A DNA stretch of 61,893 nt from Verrucomicrobiaceae bacterium (GTDB lineage Bacteria > Verrucomicrobiota > Verrucomicrobiia > Verrucomicrobiales > Verrucomicrobiaceae): positions 1-61,893 of the forward strand of contig JAIXOU010000004.1 in assembly GCA_027486585.1 (NCBI GenBank). The letters are read 5' to 3'. The notes beneath the pieces were generated by a model that was not told the DNA's origin, searched no databases, and saw only the letters and a list, made by a program, of their open reading frames with translations. Shown here piece by piece: positions 25,681-35,090 of this stretch. Each line of letters begins with the position of its first letter. Position 1 is the first letter of the stretch. Position numbers and translations under genes: made by a program.

Positions 25681-27717
25681 CTAACTACGCTTGAAGAGTC
25701 TCTTGAAGAAACCTCCGAGTGTTTTCTGCTCGGGCACGGCTCTGGCCGGGGCTGCACCGGCAGGCTTGACCTGCTCTGTGGTTTCAGGTTTTACGCCATT
25801 TTCATCCAATTCTCCCTCCTCCAAAGAAACAGCCTTTGGCACATCCTTCATCGCCGCCACCAGAGCATCATCGGCAGGAGCGCCATCGTAATACTTTTTG
25901 AAGACCTCATGCACAATCGGCGCGGCATAACTACCACCGCTGATTTTCTCACCAGGACGCCCTTCGTAAACGACGGCAAAAGCTAAAACAGGCTGGCTCG
26001 CTGGTAAAAAGCCGGTAAACCAAGCAAGCCGCTGATCCTTTGCAGGCTTCCACTGAGCCGTGCCTGTCTTACCTGCGATTTGCGCCTGCTTGATCGCCGC
26101 CTCATGCCCTGTGCCGCCACTGCCAGAGACTACGGCCACCATTCCTTTGACCACAGCATCTCGGGCAACGGGGTCCAGATTGATCTGCCTGCGCGCTGTC
26201 GGCTCATAGGCCTCCACGATCACTTCACTCAAGCTCTGCACCTGTTTCACGAGGATCGGCTGCTTTAAAGTCATGCCATCTCCGATAGCCGTCATGCACT
26301 GGCAAACTTGCAGTGGCGTGGCCAGAACGCGGCCCTGACCAATCGAAATATTTGCCAACTCACCACCGACGATCCGGTGGTCTGCAGATGATGGCATGTA
26401 GCCTTTGCCTTCCGCTTTCAATGGAATGCCAGTGCGCTCACCAAAACCGAGCCGCATGGCCATCGTGGTGATAGGATCAGCACCCGCATCCAGGGCTGCC
26501 TGGTAGAACCAGGTATTGCAGCTGCGCTTGATGGCCGTGATCACGTTCATGTTCCCTTCATCTGACTTGGTATTATGATTGTGAAAGTAACGATCTCCGA
26601 TGAGAAGATCCGTGCCGCAGAAATAAGAGGACGTGGGAGTCACCTTACCCGACTCCAGCACGCCTAGAGCCGTAACAAGCTTAAAGGGGGAGGCTGGTGG
26701 GTATTCACCGCGAAACGCACGACCATTGAGAGGCATTCGAGGATCATTACTGAGCTCTTCCCAGCGTTTGCTTTGGATACCAAATACAAACTCATTCGGA
26801 TTGAAGGTGGGATAAGAGGCCATTGCTAAAATATCCCCATTCCGCACATCCATGATCACCATCGCACCGCCATTGCGGGCATTTTCCCGCAGGGCATTCT
26901 CAGCATACTTTTGCAGGTGATAGTCGATCGCCAAAACAACGGTCCTGCCGGGAGATGGCCGCCTTAAAACCTCATCTGAAAGCAGCTTACCATCGGCATC
27001 AAACAGCAAGTTGATCTCACCCGGTATGCCTTTGAGCATCGCATCAAAGGTAAGCTCAATGCCATCACGTCCTTCCATCTCCTCAAACAGCGGATCACCG
27101 TCTGTGATTGGCCCCTCGGGAAGACGGCGGGTTTTCCCAGTAAAACCAATCACATGACAGGCCGTATTCTCTTTCGGATAATAGCGGATGTAGGCTGGCT
27201 GCAGCAGCAGAGAACCCTGCTCGAGAAGCGGTGCCAGCTTTTTTTGTTCATCATTGGAGAGCTCCACATTGAGCCCCTCTTCCAGAGAAAAGACCAATGG
27301 TAACCAGCGGCGATTTTGATAATGACTGATCAGCTTGTCATCAGGCATTGTCCAAGTCTTCCCCAAGAGCTTGTTTGCAGCTTCCATGCGGTCCTTGGCA
27401 AAAGACAAAATCTTTTCTGGAGTGGCCTTATCCATGAAAGGAAAATTCAGCGCCAAGTAATACACCACCCGATTCTGAGCCAGCGCCAGCCCATTGCGAT
27501 CAACGATCTGTCCCCGTGGTGCCGGAATGCTTAAACGCATCGTGCGCGCTTCCTTTTGCGTGCTGAGCGTGGCTGCCAAATCCTTACTTTTCTCCTTCAC
27601 CACCTCACCCGAACCAATCAAGGGCTGCGCTTTAGGTACATCTTGAGCCAGCACCAACGTGCCTGACCAGAGGAAGAGAAAAAAGCTGCGCCAAAAACTG
27701 TCAAACATGATTCGCAT
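25681..27717 (-). CDS. mrdA: Penicillin-binding protein 2 (cell elongation transpeptidase)
   Basis: This 678-aa class B PBP has an N-terminal membrane or signal segment (SFFLFLWSGTLVLA), the PBP dimerisation domain (about 60-290, with RGQIVDRNGLALAQNRVVYY), and the transpeptidase domain with SPFK (the SxxK active-site Ser), SCN, and KTGTAQW. Such enzymes cross-link lateral-wall peptidoglycan with RodA; no rodA is adjacent. The C-terminus has a Lys/Pro-rich extension (about 630-678) not seen in Escherichia coli PBP2. Two possible starts are close together (27717 and 27708); the longer one is kept. It is the first gene of the mrdA-DUF6941-ACT unit, and the nucleotidyltransferase lies 136 bp upstream. 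Confidence 0.93.
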   Translation of the reverse strand: MRIMFDSFWRSFFLFLWSGTLVLAQDVPKAQPLIGSGEVVKEKSKDLAATLSTQKEARTMRLSIPAPRGQIVDRNGLALAQNRVVYYLALNFPFMDKATPEKILSFAKDRMEAANKLLGKTWTMPDDKLISHYQNRRWLPLVFSLEEGLNVELSNDEQKKLAPLLEQGSLLLQPAYIRYYPKENTACHVIGFTGKTRRLPEGPITDGDPLFEEMEGRDGIELTFDAMLKGIPGEINLLFDADGKLLSDEVLRRPSPGRTVVLAIDYHLQKYAENALRENARNGGAMVIMDVRNGDILAMASYPTFNPNEFVFGIQSKRWEELSNDPRMPLNGRAFRGEYPPASPFKLVTALGVLESGKVTPTSSYFCGTDLLIGDRYFHNHNTKSDEGNMNVITAIKRSCNTWFYQAALDAGADPITTMAMRLGFGERTGIPLKAEGKGYMPSSADHRIVGGELANISIGQGRVLATPLQVCQCMTAIGDGMTLKQPILVKQVQSLSEVIVEAYEPTARRQINLDPVARDAVVKGMVAVVSGSGGTGHEAAIKQAQIAGKTGTAQWKPAKDQRLAWFTGFLPASQPVLAFAVVYEGRPGEKISGGSYAAPIVHEVFKKYYDGAPADDALVAAMKDVPKAVSLEEGELDENGVKPETTEQVKPAGAAPARAVPEQKTLGGFFKRLFKRS

Positions 27718-27853
27718 GAGAAGAGAAGATCTGGAGGAACGCCAGAATCAGAACATCGCCACAATGACGGCACTCCCCTTCGCAGTCAAGATCAGGTCAA
27801 GGCTAGCTGACAATCAGCACTCTGAAAGCGCTGCACGGCTTGCCCCTTTAAAA

Positions 27854-28762
27854 TCAGCTCCAGAGAGATTCAGGATAGGCCCCTGAAGCCACCAGCGCAC
27901 GGATAGAGGCCACCACATCGGCCTTATCTTCGGGATAGGTCACACCGAACCAAGAATCATTCGACTCCAGAACCGTCACATCCGCACGGCCCGTCTGAAT
28001 CATCACATCCAACTCACCTGGCATGTAACACTCCGACTTTTCTTCATGCCCACGCAATTTTAGAAACTCCGTGAAGGCAGCGCGTAGTGGCGGGAAAAGA
28101 TCCGGAGTGAAGCCAAAGAAGTTCATCGATACCACCTCCTGGCCGGTCAGCGGAAGCGCAGGATCAGTCTCGCGATTCTCTGCGCCCGTTGGAGTGCGAA
28201 AAATCTTGGTCATTTCTTTGACCGACTTCAGCATCCCGTCCTCACCACGCTCACACACGCCGCGGGACACACTGCCGTGATCCGACAGCGTGTTTTTCAA
28301 ATAAAAACCCACCATCGAATAGTGGCTCTTACCGTCAGCTGGGCGAGCGGCCTTCAAATTTTCAGCCATCTTCGCGTAAGCATCCTGGCCATAAAAATCA
28401 TCCGCATTGATCATGAGAAAAGGCTCATGCACCACGGACTCAGCCGCTAAAACCGCATGGGCAGTGCCCCAGGGCTTGGTGCGCCCTTCCGGCACTTTAA
28501 ATCCGGCGGGCAGATCGTGAATGTCCTGAAAAGCATAGTCCACCTGGATGCGATCCCCAAATTTAGCTCCGATCTGGGTGCGGAACTGCTCCTCAAAGTC
28601 GCGACGAATCACAAACACCACCTTCCCAAAACCCGCACGGATCGCATCGAAGACCGAGTAATCCAGCACTACCTCGCCCGAAGGGCCCATGGCATCAAGC
28701 TGCTTAAGACCGCCGTAACGGCTGCCCATACCGGCAGCGAGGATGAGAAGAGTAGGTTTCAT
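27854..28762 (-). CDS. Sugar-phosphate nucleotidyltransferase
   Basis: This 302-aa protein opens with the NTP-transferase signature LILAAGMGSRYGGLKQLDAM, followed by GPSGEVVLDYSVFDA, a TKPWGTAHAVLAA substrate loop and MINADDFYGQDA, which carries the metal-binding Asp. The family transfers a nucleotide (usually UTP or dTTP) to a sugar-1-phosphate for envelope polysaccharide precursors. The exact sugar is not predictable. There is no acyltransferase hexapeptide tail, so it is not GlmU-like. It is divergent from the cytochrome gene across 151 bp and upstream of mrdA on the same strand. Confidence 0.88.
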   Translation of the reverse strand: MKPTLLILAAGMGSRYGGLKQLDAMGPSGEVVLDYSVFDAIRAGFGKVVFVIRRDFEEQFRTQIGAKFGDRIQVDYAFQDIHDLPAGFKVPEGRTKPWGTAHAVLAAESVVHEPFLMINADDFYGQDAYAKMAENLKAARPADGKSHYSMVGFYLKNTLSDHGSVSRGVCERGEDGMLKSVKEMTKIFRTPTGAENRETDPALPLTGQEVVSMNFFGFTPDLFPPLRAAFTEFLKLRGHEEKSECYMPGELDVMIQTGRADVTVLESNDSWFGVTYPEDKADVVASIRALVASGAYPESLWS

Positions 28763-28913
28763 AAAGTCTGGAAAAAAGTCTGAGCCAAACAGATGGCGCG
28801 GCCAAAAGAACCGTCAAACCGAGAAACAAAAAACGCCTCAGACAGCGCTTGCCTGTAAACCTCTGCAACCATAGTTTCACCACGCGCGTTTAAATCGACG
28901 CCTCCTTTCACTC

Positions 28914-29933
28914 ATGAAAATCGCTACCACAATCACCGCCGCCATTTTGGCACTAGCCGTACAGCCCGTGCTCGCAGATGCCGTCTCAGACTCGTTTCTG
29001 ATGATGTTTAAAGCTCTGCCGACAGAAGCGCCCTCCGCAGACAACGAACTCACCGAAGCCAAGATCAATCTCGGTCGCATGCTTTATTATGAGAATCGCC
29101 TCTCCAAAGGCGAAAAGCTCAGCTGCAATTCCTGCCATATGCTGGACAAGTACGGTCAGGACAACCTGCCCTTCTCCCCAGGTCACGAAGGCAAAGTCGG
29201 TGGGCGCAGTTCACCTTCGACTTACAATGCCGCGATCCATATCGCCCAATTTTGGGATGGACGTGCTCCATCCGTCGAAGAACAGGCCAAAGGCCCCGTG
29301 CTGAATCCCGGTGAAATGGGTATGCCCAGCGCTGACTTCGTCGTCGAAGTCCTCAAATCCATTCCTGGATACGTTGAAGCCTTCAAAGCCGCCTTCCCTG
29401 GCGAAGCCGACCCAATCACCTACAACAACTTTGGCAAAGCCGTGGGTGCTTTTGAGCGCAAACTTGTCACCCCTTCCCGTTGGGACGACTACCTGAAAGG
29501 CAACAAAGAGGCACTCACCGCAGAAGAAAGCAAAGGCTTTGAGACCTTTGCCAAAGCAGGCTGCGTCACCTGTCACAATGGCCCAGCCGTCGGCGGTATG
29601 ATGTATCAAAAACTCGGTCTCGTCAAAGCCTGGCCGGAACTCAAGGATCAAGGCCGCTTTGAAGCCACCAAAGTTGAGACCGACAAGTTCTATTTCAAAG
29701 TTCCCAGCCTCCGCAACATTAGCGAAACCGGCCCTTACCTGCATGACGGTTCCGTCAAGACCCTTGAAGAAATGGTCAGCAAGATGGGCGAATACCAGCT
29801 TGGTAAAAACCTCACCCCTGAGGAAACCACCAGCATTGTTACCTTTCTGAAATCGCTCAAAGGCGAAATCCCAGCTGATTACATCGCCAAGCCCAAGCTT
29901 CCTGAAAGCGGGCCAAACACTCCGAAAGCTTAA
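28914..29933 (+). CDS. Diheme cytochrome c peroxidase (MauG/CcpA family)
   Basis: This 339-aa protein begins with a Sec signal peptide (residues 1-22, ending VLADAV) and has two haem c attachment sites, CNSCH near residue 72 and CVTCH near residue 220. The layout (KINLGRMLYYENRLSKGEKL, PSTYNAAIHIAQFWDGRA, KVPSLRNISETGPYLHDGSV) is that of bacterial diheme peroxidases, which reduce hydrogen peroxide in the periplasm with electrons from small cytochromes. It is monocistronic, followed 20 bp later by a strong terminator. Whether it is a peroxidase or a MauG-like cofactor-modifying enzyme cannot be decided. Confidence 0.94.
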   Translation: MKIATTITAAILALAVQPVLADAVSDSFLMMFKALPTEAPSADNELTEAKINLGRMLYYENRLSKGEKLSCNSCHMLDKYGQDNLPFSPGHEGKVGGRSSPSTYNAAIHIAQFWDGRAPSVEEQAKGPVLNPGEMGMPSADFVVEVLKSIPGYVEAFKAAFPGEADPITYNNFGKAVGAFERKLVTPSRWDDYLKGNKEALTAEESKGFETFAKAGCVTCHNGPAVGGMMYQKLGLVKAWPELKDQGRFEATKVETDKFYFKVPSLRNISETGPYLHDGSVKTLEEMVSKMGEYQLGKNLTPEETTSIVTFLKSLKGEIPADYIAKPKLPESGPNTPKA

Positions 29934-29952
29934 CCGCAATTCAACAATCCCC

Positions 29953-29982
29953 AAAAGCCCGCCAGCAATGGCGGGCTTTTTT
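29953..29982 (+). terminator. Rho-independent terminator after the cytochrome gene
   Basis: The 11-bp stem AAAAGCCCGCC/GGCGGGCTTTT encloses the 6-nt loop AGCAAT and is followed by T residues. It lies 20 bp past the stop. The next 210 bp (29984-30192) contain no gene that I can support. Confidence 0.9.
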
Positions 29983-30192
29983 ATTGGGCGAGATAGAAAG
30001 TAAATGCATGCTCAAATCCAGCTAGGACTGTCCCCATTGACAATACTTGTCCGAGATTCGGCCAACCTTACTAGTGCTGAGCTAGGAACACTGCAAAGCA
30101 AAGACGGAGCGGAGTTCACGCCCTAGAAGGCGAATATTGCATGCTGGCTACCAGCTATCTGCCAACTTCGATCATGCGCCAATTCCAAACAC

Positions 30193-30223
30193 AAAAAGCC
30201 CGTCGGTATAAGCGACGGGCTTT
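30193..30223 (-). terminator. Rho-independent terminator after the PII gene
   Basis: The 11-bp stem AAAGCCCGTCG/CGACGGGCTTT encloses a 7-nt loop, with a run of A on the plus strand that gives a U tract for minus-strand transcripts. It lies 23 bp past the glnB stop. Confidence 0.88.
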
Positions 30224-30245
30224 CATGAAGTTCGCTAGAGTAAGA

Positions 30246-31161
<916 letters not shown>

Positions 31162-31197
31162 AAAAAAAAGTCCGCCGAGAAAGATCTCGGCGGACTT
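31162..31197 (-). terminator. Rho-independent terminator after the pilin-like gene
   Basis: The 13-bp stem AAGTCCGCCGAGA/TCTCGGCGGACTT has the loop AAGA and eight A on the plus strand (31162-31169), which becomes a U tract for minus-strand transcripts. It lies 33 bp past the pilin stop and is one of the strongest terminators in the window. Confidence 0.93.
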
Positions 31198-31230
31198 GGA
31201 ACTGATAAACTCAGCGTTTTCTAAATTAAA

Positions 31231-31647
31231 TTAGAAAGCGTAAGGAGTTGCAGCAGTGTTGTAGATGACTTGGTTGTTGGTGGCGTCGTAGCTGAGGTAA
31301 ACAGCAGCCACTGGCTCTTCATCGTTGTCGATTTGACCAACTGTGAATTTCTTGTTTTTGAAGGCACCATCAGCTGGGCTTACGCCGGTTTCAGCGAGGG
31401 TGATGATTTCACCACCAGTGGAGGTACCAGTGAGACCGGTAAGGGTAGCACCAGCAGCAACGGCAGCGTTCAGCACGGAAGCAACGGATTGAGCATTGCG
31501 TTGGCCAGTGGCGATACGAGCGCTGTTGTTGATCGAACCGATGTTCGGGATGGCGATAGCGGCGATGATACCGATGATTGCGATCACGACGAGCATTTCA
31601 ACAAGGCTGAAACCAGCCTTAAGGGAGTTAACTTTGATGTTTTTCAT
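31231..31647 (-). CDS. Type IV pilin-like / pseudopilin protein
   Basis: From the ATG at 31647 this is 138 aa. A short basic leader (MKNIKVNSLKAG) is followed by the prepilin-peptidase site and helix FSLVEMLVVIAIIGIIAAIA, with Gly at -1, Phe at +1 and Glu at +5. The remaining domain is small, Ala/Thr-rich and typical of verrucomicrobial type II secretion pseudopilins or minor pilins. An upstream ATG (31704) would put 19 extra residues in front of the leader and is rejected. A very AT-rich stretch lies upstream (31740-31810), likely the promoter region. No pilus assembly genes are adjacent, so the machinery is encoded elsewhere. Confidence 0.92.
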   Translation of the reverse strand: MKNIKVNSLKAGFSLVEMLVVIAIIGIIAAIAIPNIGSINNSARIATGQRNAQSVASVLNAAVAAGATLTGLTGTSTGGEIITLAETGVSPADGAFKNKKFTVGQIDNDEEPVAAVYLSYDATNNQVIYNTAATPYAF

Positions 31648-31994
31648 AGTGTTGTTTTTTTGTTTTGGGCTGTTGGACTTGATCTTCCGGCCACCAATCT
31701 CCATGGGAGTGTCGTTGTTCGGAATGTTGTAATTATGGTTTATCTCAAAATCATTGCAAACATTATTTTTACGAAAATATAATTATTTTACTTTTTGATA
31801 TTTTCCATACTTCGCGCCACCGCCAGAATAATGGTCCTAACCTCAATGCCGTTTCGCAATCCTTGTCACTTCAAACTCAATGGGCGAAGAGGCGGCGATT
31901 TATTGGCGCATTCGGCGCACCAGATTTCGTTGTGCGACTCAGCCTGTGAATCCCACTGCGGCCCTCAACACGATCCACAACGCCCGCATGTGCT

Positions 31995-32321
31995 ATGAAC
32001 AAAAACTCAGGCTTCAGCGGCATCGTCTTCGACACAGCTTATGCGGACTTTGAACACCTGCAGGACATCGACCTGCGAGGCATGCGGAGGCTGACCCGCG
32101 CGAAGGGCACCTTCCGCTATCATGCCTTGCGCGACCTGCCGTTGAAGAAGAGTAGCAACGTTATCAAAGTCTCAGAGCTAAGAGTCTCGCATGCCGCGTG
32201 GTTACCTGAATTTGAGCCGAAGGGCGCTACCTCTCATAGAAAAGTATACCCGCCTGACTTTGCGGGTAATCCCAGCAAAACATCCACTCGGACTCCTCAT
32301 TTGCCACGGCTTGCGCAATGA
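31995..32321 (+). pseudogene. IS4-like transposase fragment
   Basis: The 108-codon frame has SGIVFDTAYADFEHLQ, then LRGMRRLTRAKG and LPLKKSSNV. This resembles the catalytic region of IS4-type DDE transposases (VVFDrgYvDFehL...fVTRaK). Only this internal segment remains: there is no N-terminal domain, no final Glu region and no terminal inverted repeats that I can see, so it is a decayed remnant. The downstream third of the frame has no resemblance and may be unrelated. The 347 bp between the pilin start and this fragment contain no other gene. Confidence 0.55.
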
Positions 32322-32405
32322 TTGTGAAAAGTGCCGCAATCACAAAAAAAACAGCATTGAGGTTAATAGCAAAAAAGAGGCAGGCCTGAAAACTCAAAGC
32401 TATAC

Positions 32406-33668
32406 CTACTCCTTCACCCGCTCAAGTTGGGCTCCTAGACCAGCCAACTTGTCATCAAGGTGCTCATAGCCACGATCAATGTGGTAGAGGCGGTTCACGT
32501 CGGTGCGACCTTCCGCGATCAGGCCTGCGAGGACGAGGGCTGCTGAGGCACGTAAATCACTGGCCATCACTGGGGCACCTTTCATACGCTCGCCGCCACG
32601 GATGCGGGCAGTAGCGCTTTGCAGATCAATGTTGGCTCCCATACGCTTCATTTCGGCGATGTGCATGAAGCGCTGAGGAAAGATGGTCTCAGTGATGGTG
32701 CTGACATCTGAGATCGCACAGGCCAAAGCACAAAACTGAGCCTGCATATCTGTGGGAAAACCAGGATAACAAAGGGTCGTTAGATCAAACCCCTTGGCCT
32801 TAGGGTTCGGGGCGATGCTGATGCTGTCTTTGCCTATCTCGATTGGGAAGCCGCATTTCTTGAGAACATCGGTGATAGACTTCATGTGCTCTGGCATGAC
32901 ACGCTTCAGCGTGATGCCATCGCCAATCATGGCACCTGCACAAAGGAAGGTTCCAGCCTCAATGCGATCCGGGATGACCGTATGCTCAGCCCCGTGTAAT
33001 TCCTTCACACCTTCGATGGTAATTCGGTTGGTACCCGCGCCTTCGATCTTGGCTCCCATCTTGATCAGAAAATTGGCCAGATCTTCGACCTCAGGCTCAG
33101 CTGCCGCACCTTCGATGATCGTCGTGCCTTTTGCCAAAGTAGCAGCCATCATGACGTTATCGGTGCCCAGAACGGTGGAGCCGTGCTTGCCCATGAGATT
33201 CATGGAACCCCCTTTGAAACCCTTTTTGGCATTCACCGAAATGTCACCACCATCCACGCTAATGACGGCACCAAGTGCTTCCAAACCTTTGAGATGCAGG
33301 TCCACTGGACGGTCGCCGATGACACAGCCACCAGGGAGCGATACGACACACTTTTTTAAACGTCCCGTGAGCGGGCCCAACACACAAATCGAAGCACGCA
33401 TTTTCCGAACAAGGTCGTATGGGGCCACGGACTTGATTTTTTCAGCCTTAACCACCACCACACCGCTAGCGCGCTCGACCTCAGCCCCTAACTCACCGAG
33501 AATACGGACCATGTAATTGGTGTCACTTAAATCAGGCACCCGCCGAATGGTGCAGGTATCCTTCGTCAGCAAGGTCGCTGCGAGAATAGGCAGCGAAGAG
33601 TTTTTTGAGCCGCTGATATTGACCCGACCTCTGAGTGCCGCGCCGCCGTGAACGATGAGTTTTTCCAT
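32406..33668 (-). CDS. murA: UDP-N-acetylglucosamine 1-carboxyvinyltransferase
   Basis: From the ATG at 33668 this is 420 aa, the standard MurA length. It transfers enolpyruvate from PEP to UDP-GlcNAc, the first committed step of peptidoglycan synthesis. Visible signatures are LIVHGGAALRGRVNISGSKNSSL, the active-site loop region LKKCVVSLPGGCVIGDRPVD (normally R-C-A-S-L-PGGCAIG), RIEAGTFLCAGAM and PGFPTDMQAQFCAL. The loop Cys that fosfomycin modifies appears as VVSLPGGC, so the loop should be aligned carefully. Thirteen further upstream codons are open but do not fit the family. It follows the small hypothetical gene and prmC on the same strand. Confidence 0.95.
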   Translation of the reverse strand: MEKLIVHGGAALRGRVNISGSKNSSLPILAATLLTKDTCTIRRVPDLSDTNYMVRILGELGAEVERASGVVVVKAEKIKSVAPYDLVRKMRASICVLGPLTGRLKKCVVSLPGGCVIGDRPVDLHLKGLEALGAVISVDGGDISVNAKKGFKGGSMNLMGKHGSTVLGTDNVMMAATLAKGTTIIEGAAAEPEVEDLANFLIKMGAKIEGAGTNRITIEGVKELHGAEHTVIPDRIEAGTFLCAGAMIGDGITLKRVMPEHMKSITDVLKKCGFPIEIGKDSISIAPNPKAKGFDLTTLCYPGFPTDMQAQFCALACAISDVSTITETIFPQRFMHIAEMKRMGANIDLQSATARIRGGERMKGAPVMASDLRASAALVLAGLIAEGRTDVNRLYHIDRGYEHLDDKLAGLGAQLERVKE

Positions 33669-33719
33669 GATACACTTCTTTGTGCGTCTGAGAGGCGCAT
33701 GTGGCAAGTAAGAAGATTC

Positions 33720-33950
33720 TCAAGACGACAGTCGCCGCCCAATAAAAATAACCGCAAGGCAAAGAAACATGGGTAATAAGACAAAAGCCAAAAAATCCGA
33801 GAAAGGCTCAGGATACTTCCCCCCATTGTCGAGACGCTGCATTTCATCGAGATGCGTAGCGTCAACGATCTCCTGACTCGTTTGGGCGATCAGTATCTTT
33901 GGGAATGCTGCCATTTTCCATGCAGTCTCTGTCGTGGGGGGAGCCGACAT
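33720..33950 (-). CDS. Possible small membrane protein
   Basis: This 76-aa frame from the ATG at 33950 has an acidic-basic soluble start and one C-terminal membrane helix (FLAFVLLPMFLCLAVIFIG) that ends in basic residues. It lies between prmC and murA on the same strand, 51 bp before murA, which fits a cotranscribed small protein. Alternatively it is the end of a decayed gene. I do not recognise the family, and there is no strong ribosome-binding site. The hairpin at 34045-34067 in the gap before prmC lacks the U tract of a terminator. Confidence 0.35.
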   Translation of the reverse strand: MSAPPTTETAWKMAAFPKILIAQTSQEIVDATHLDEMQRLDNGGKYPEPFSDFLAFVLLPMFLCLAVIFIGRRLSS

Positions 33951-34089
33951 AACTTTGAAAAACCACCCCCGGGGCCACCCTCTCAGCATCGACCACCGTG
34001 AATAGTTTTTTGCAGAGAGAGCGGCACCCGTGAGCTTCTCTTATATATCGGATTTCTGTTCCGATATTACAAAAAAAGGAATAAATGAT

Positions 34090-35001
34090 TCAAACGTCTG
34101 CGACAGCTTCCGTCGAAAGCCCCTCAGACACTGAATCCTCAGTGACTGGCGGTGCCACATATTCAGCGAAGACAAAGCGCTCAATCCCAGCCAAATCCGC
34201 CAGTAATCGAGCGTTAACAAACCCGCATTCCAGGGCTTTATCTGCCACTTCCCTGCCCTGATCGTGACCGACCTCCAAAACAATCAAAGCATCAGGCAAA
34301 AGGTGCTTTTTGACCTCAATGAGGAATCGTCGGATGATCTCCATGCCATCAGGCCCGCCATCCAGAGCCAGAACTGGATCACGCCGCACCTCACGGCTCA
34401 AAGTACTGATTTCAGCCGACGGGATGTACGGCAGATTGGCCGTGACCAGATCAAAGCTGCCCGTCACTTTTTCAAACAGGTCACTGCGCACCAACTTAAC
34501 TTGATGCAGACCAAGGCGGGAGGCGTTCATGCGGGCCAGATCCAGAGCCTCTTCAGAAATGTCTGAAAGCAGAACACGGCAGTCCTTCCAGGCTGTGGCA
34601 AGAGTTAATCCGATGCAGCCAGACCCCGTGGCCACGTCCAAGAGGCTGTTGGGTTTCCTCAAACGACCAGCCTTGACCTCACGAATCATCCAGTCCACCA
34701 AATGCTCCGTTTCCGGCCGGGGGATCAAAGCCCGATGGTCACTGATAAGCTCATTGCCCAGAAAGTCCACGGTGCCCAGCAGATGCTGCAAGGGCTCCCC
34801 ATCGGCTCGACGTCGCGTTAGATCACGCAATTTGGCGAGATCCGACTCCTGCAAAAGCTCGCCAAATCGAAGGTACAAATCCAATCGACGGCAGCCCAGG
34901 ACATGAGCCAACAAGTGCTCCATGTTGAGCCGAGCCTCTTCGACTCCGTGCTTCTCCAAGTAGCCAGCGCCAGCGGTGAGGGTTTCGAGGAGAAGTTTCA
35001 T
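34090..35001 (-). CDS. prmC: Peptide chain release factor N5-glutamine methyltransferase
   Basis: This 303-aa class I methyltransferase modifies the Gln of the GGQ motif of release factors. It has an N-terminal five-helix domain (LLAHVLGCRRLDLYLRF) and a Rossmann-type catalytic domain: motif I DVATGSGCIGLTLA, and the catalytic loop reads ANLPYIPS (the NxPY motif, with NL instead of the commoner NP). Immediately upstream lies prfA, its substrate, in the same orientation with an 89-bp gap, the usual genomic pairing. The gap contains a period-7 tandem repeat. Confidence 0.93.
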   Translation of the reverse strand: MKLLLETLTAGAGYLEKHGVEEARLNMEHLLAHVLGCRRLDLYLRFGELLQESDLAKLRDLTRRRADGEPLQHLLGTVDFLGNELISDHRALIPRPETEHLVDWMIREVKAGRLRKPNSLLDVATGSGCIGLTLATAWKDCRVLLSDISEEALDLARMNASRLGLHQVKLVRSDLFEKVTGSFDLVTANLPYIPSAEISTLSREVRRDPVLALDGGPDGMEIIRRFLIEVKKHLLPDALIVLEVGHDQGREVADKALECGFVNARLLADLAGIERFVFAEYVAPPVTEDSVSEGLSTEAVADV

Positions 35002-35025
35002 GAGTGAGTTCAGAGGTTCGTCGTG

Positions 35026-35067
35026 CTTGGTTCTTGGTTGTTGGTTCTTTGTCCTTGGTTCTTGGTT
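35026..35067. repeat. Period-7 CTTGGTT tandem repeat
   Basis: Six consecutive 7-mers run CTTGGTT, CTTGGTT, GTTGGTT, CTTTGTC, CTTGGTT, CTTGGTT in the prfA-prmC gap. On the sense (minus) strand it reads AACCAAG repeats. It could influence translation of prmC or be a neutral microsatellite-like sequence. Confidence 0.75.
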
Positions 35068-35090
35068 ATAGGCTCTGGGGCTCTAACGAT

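Noticed and set aside
34045..34067. Hairpin ATATCGGA/TCCGATAT after prmC as a terminator
   Set aside because: The T-rich run precedes the stem for minus-strand transcripts and no U tract follows it.
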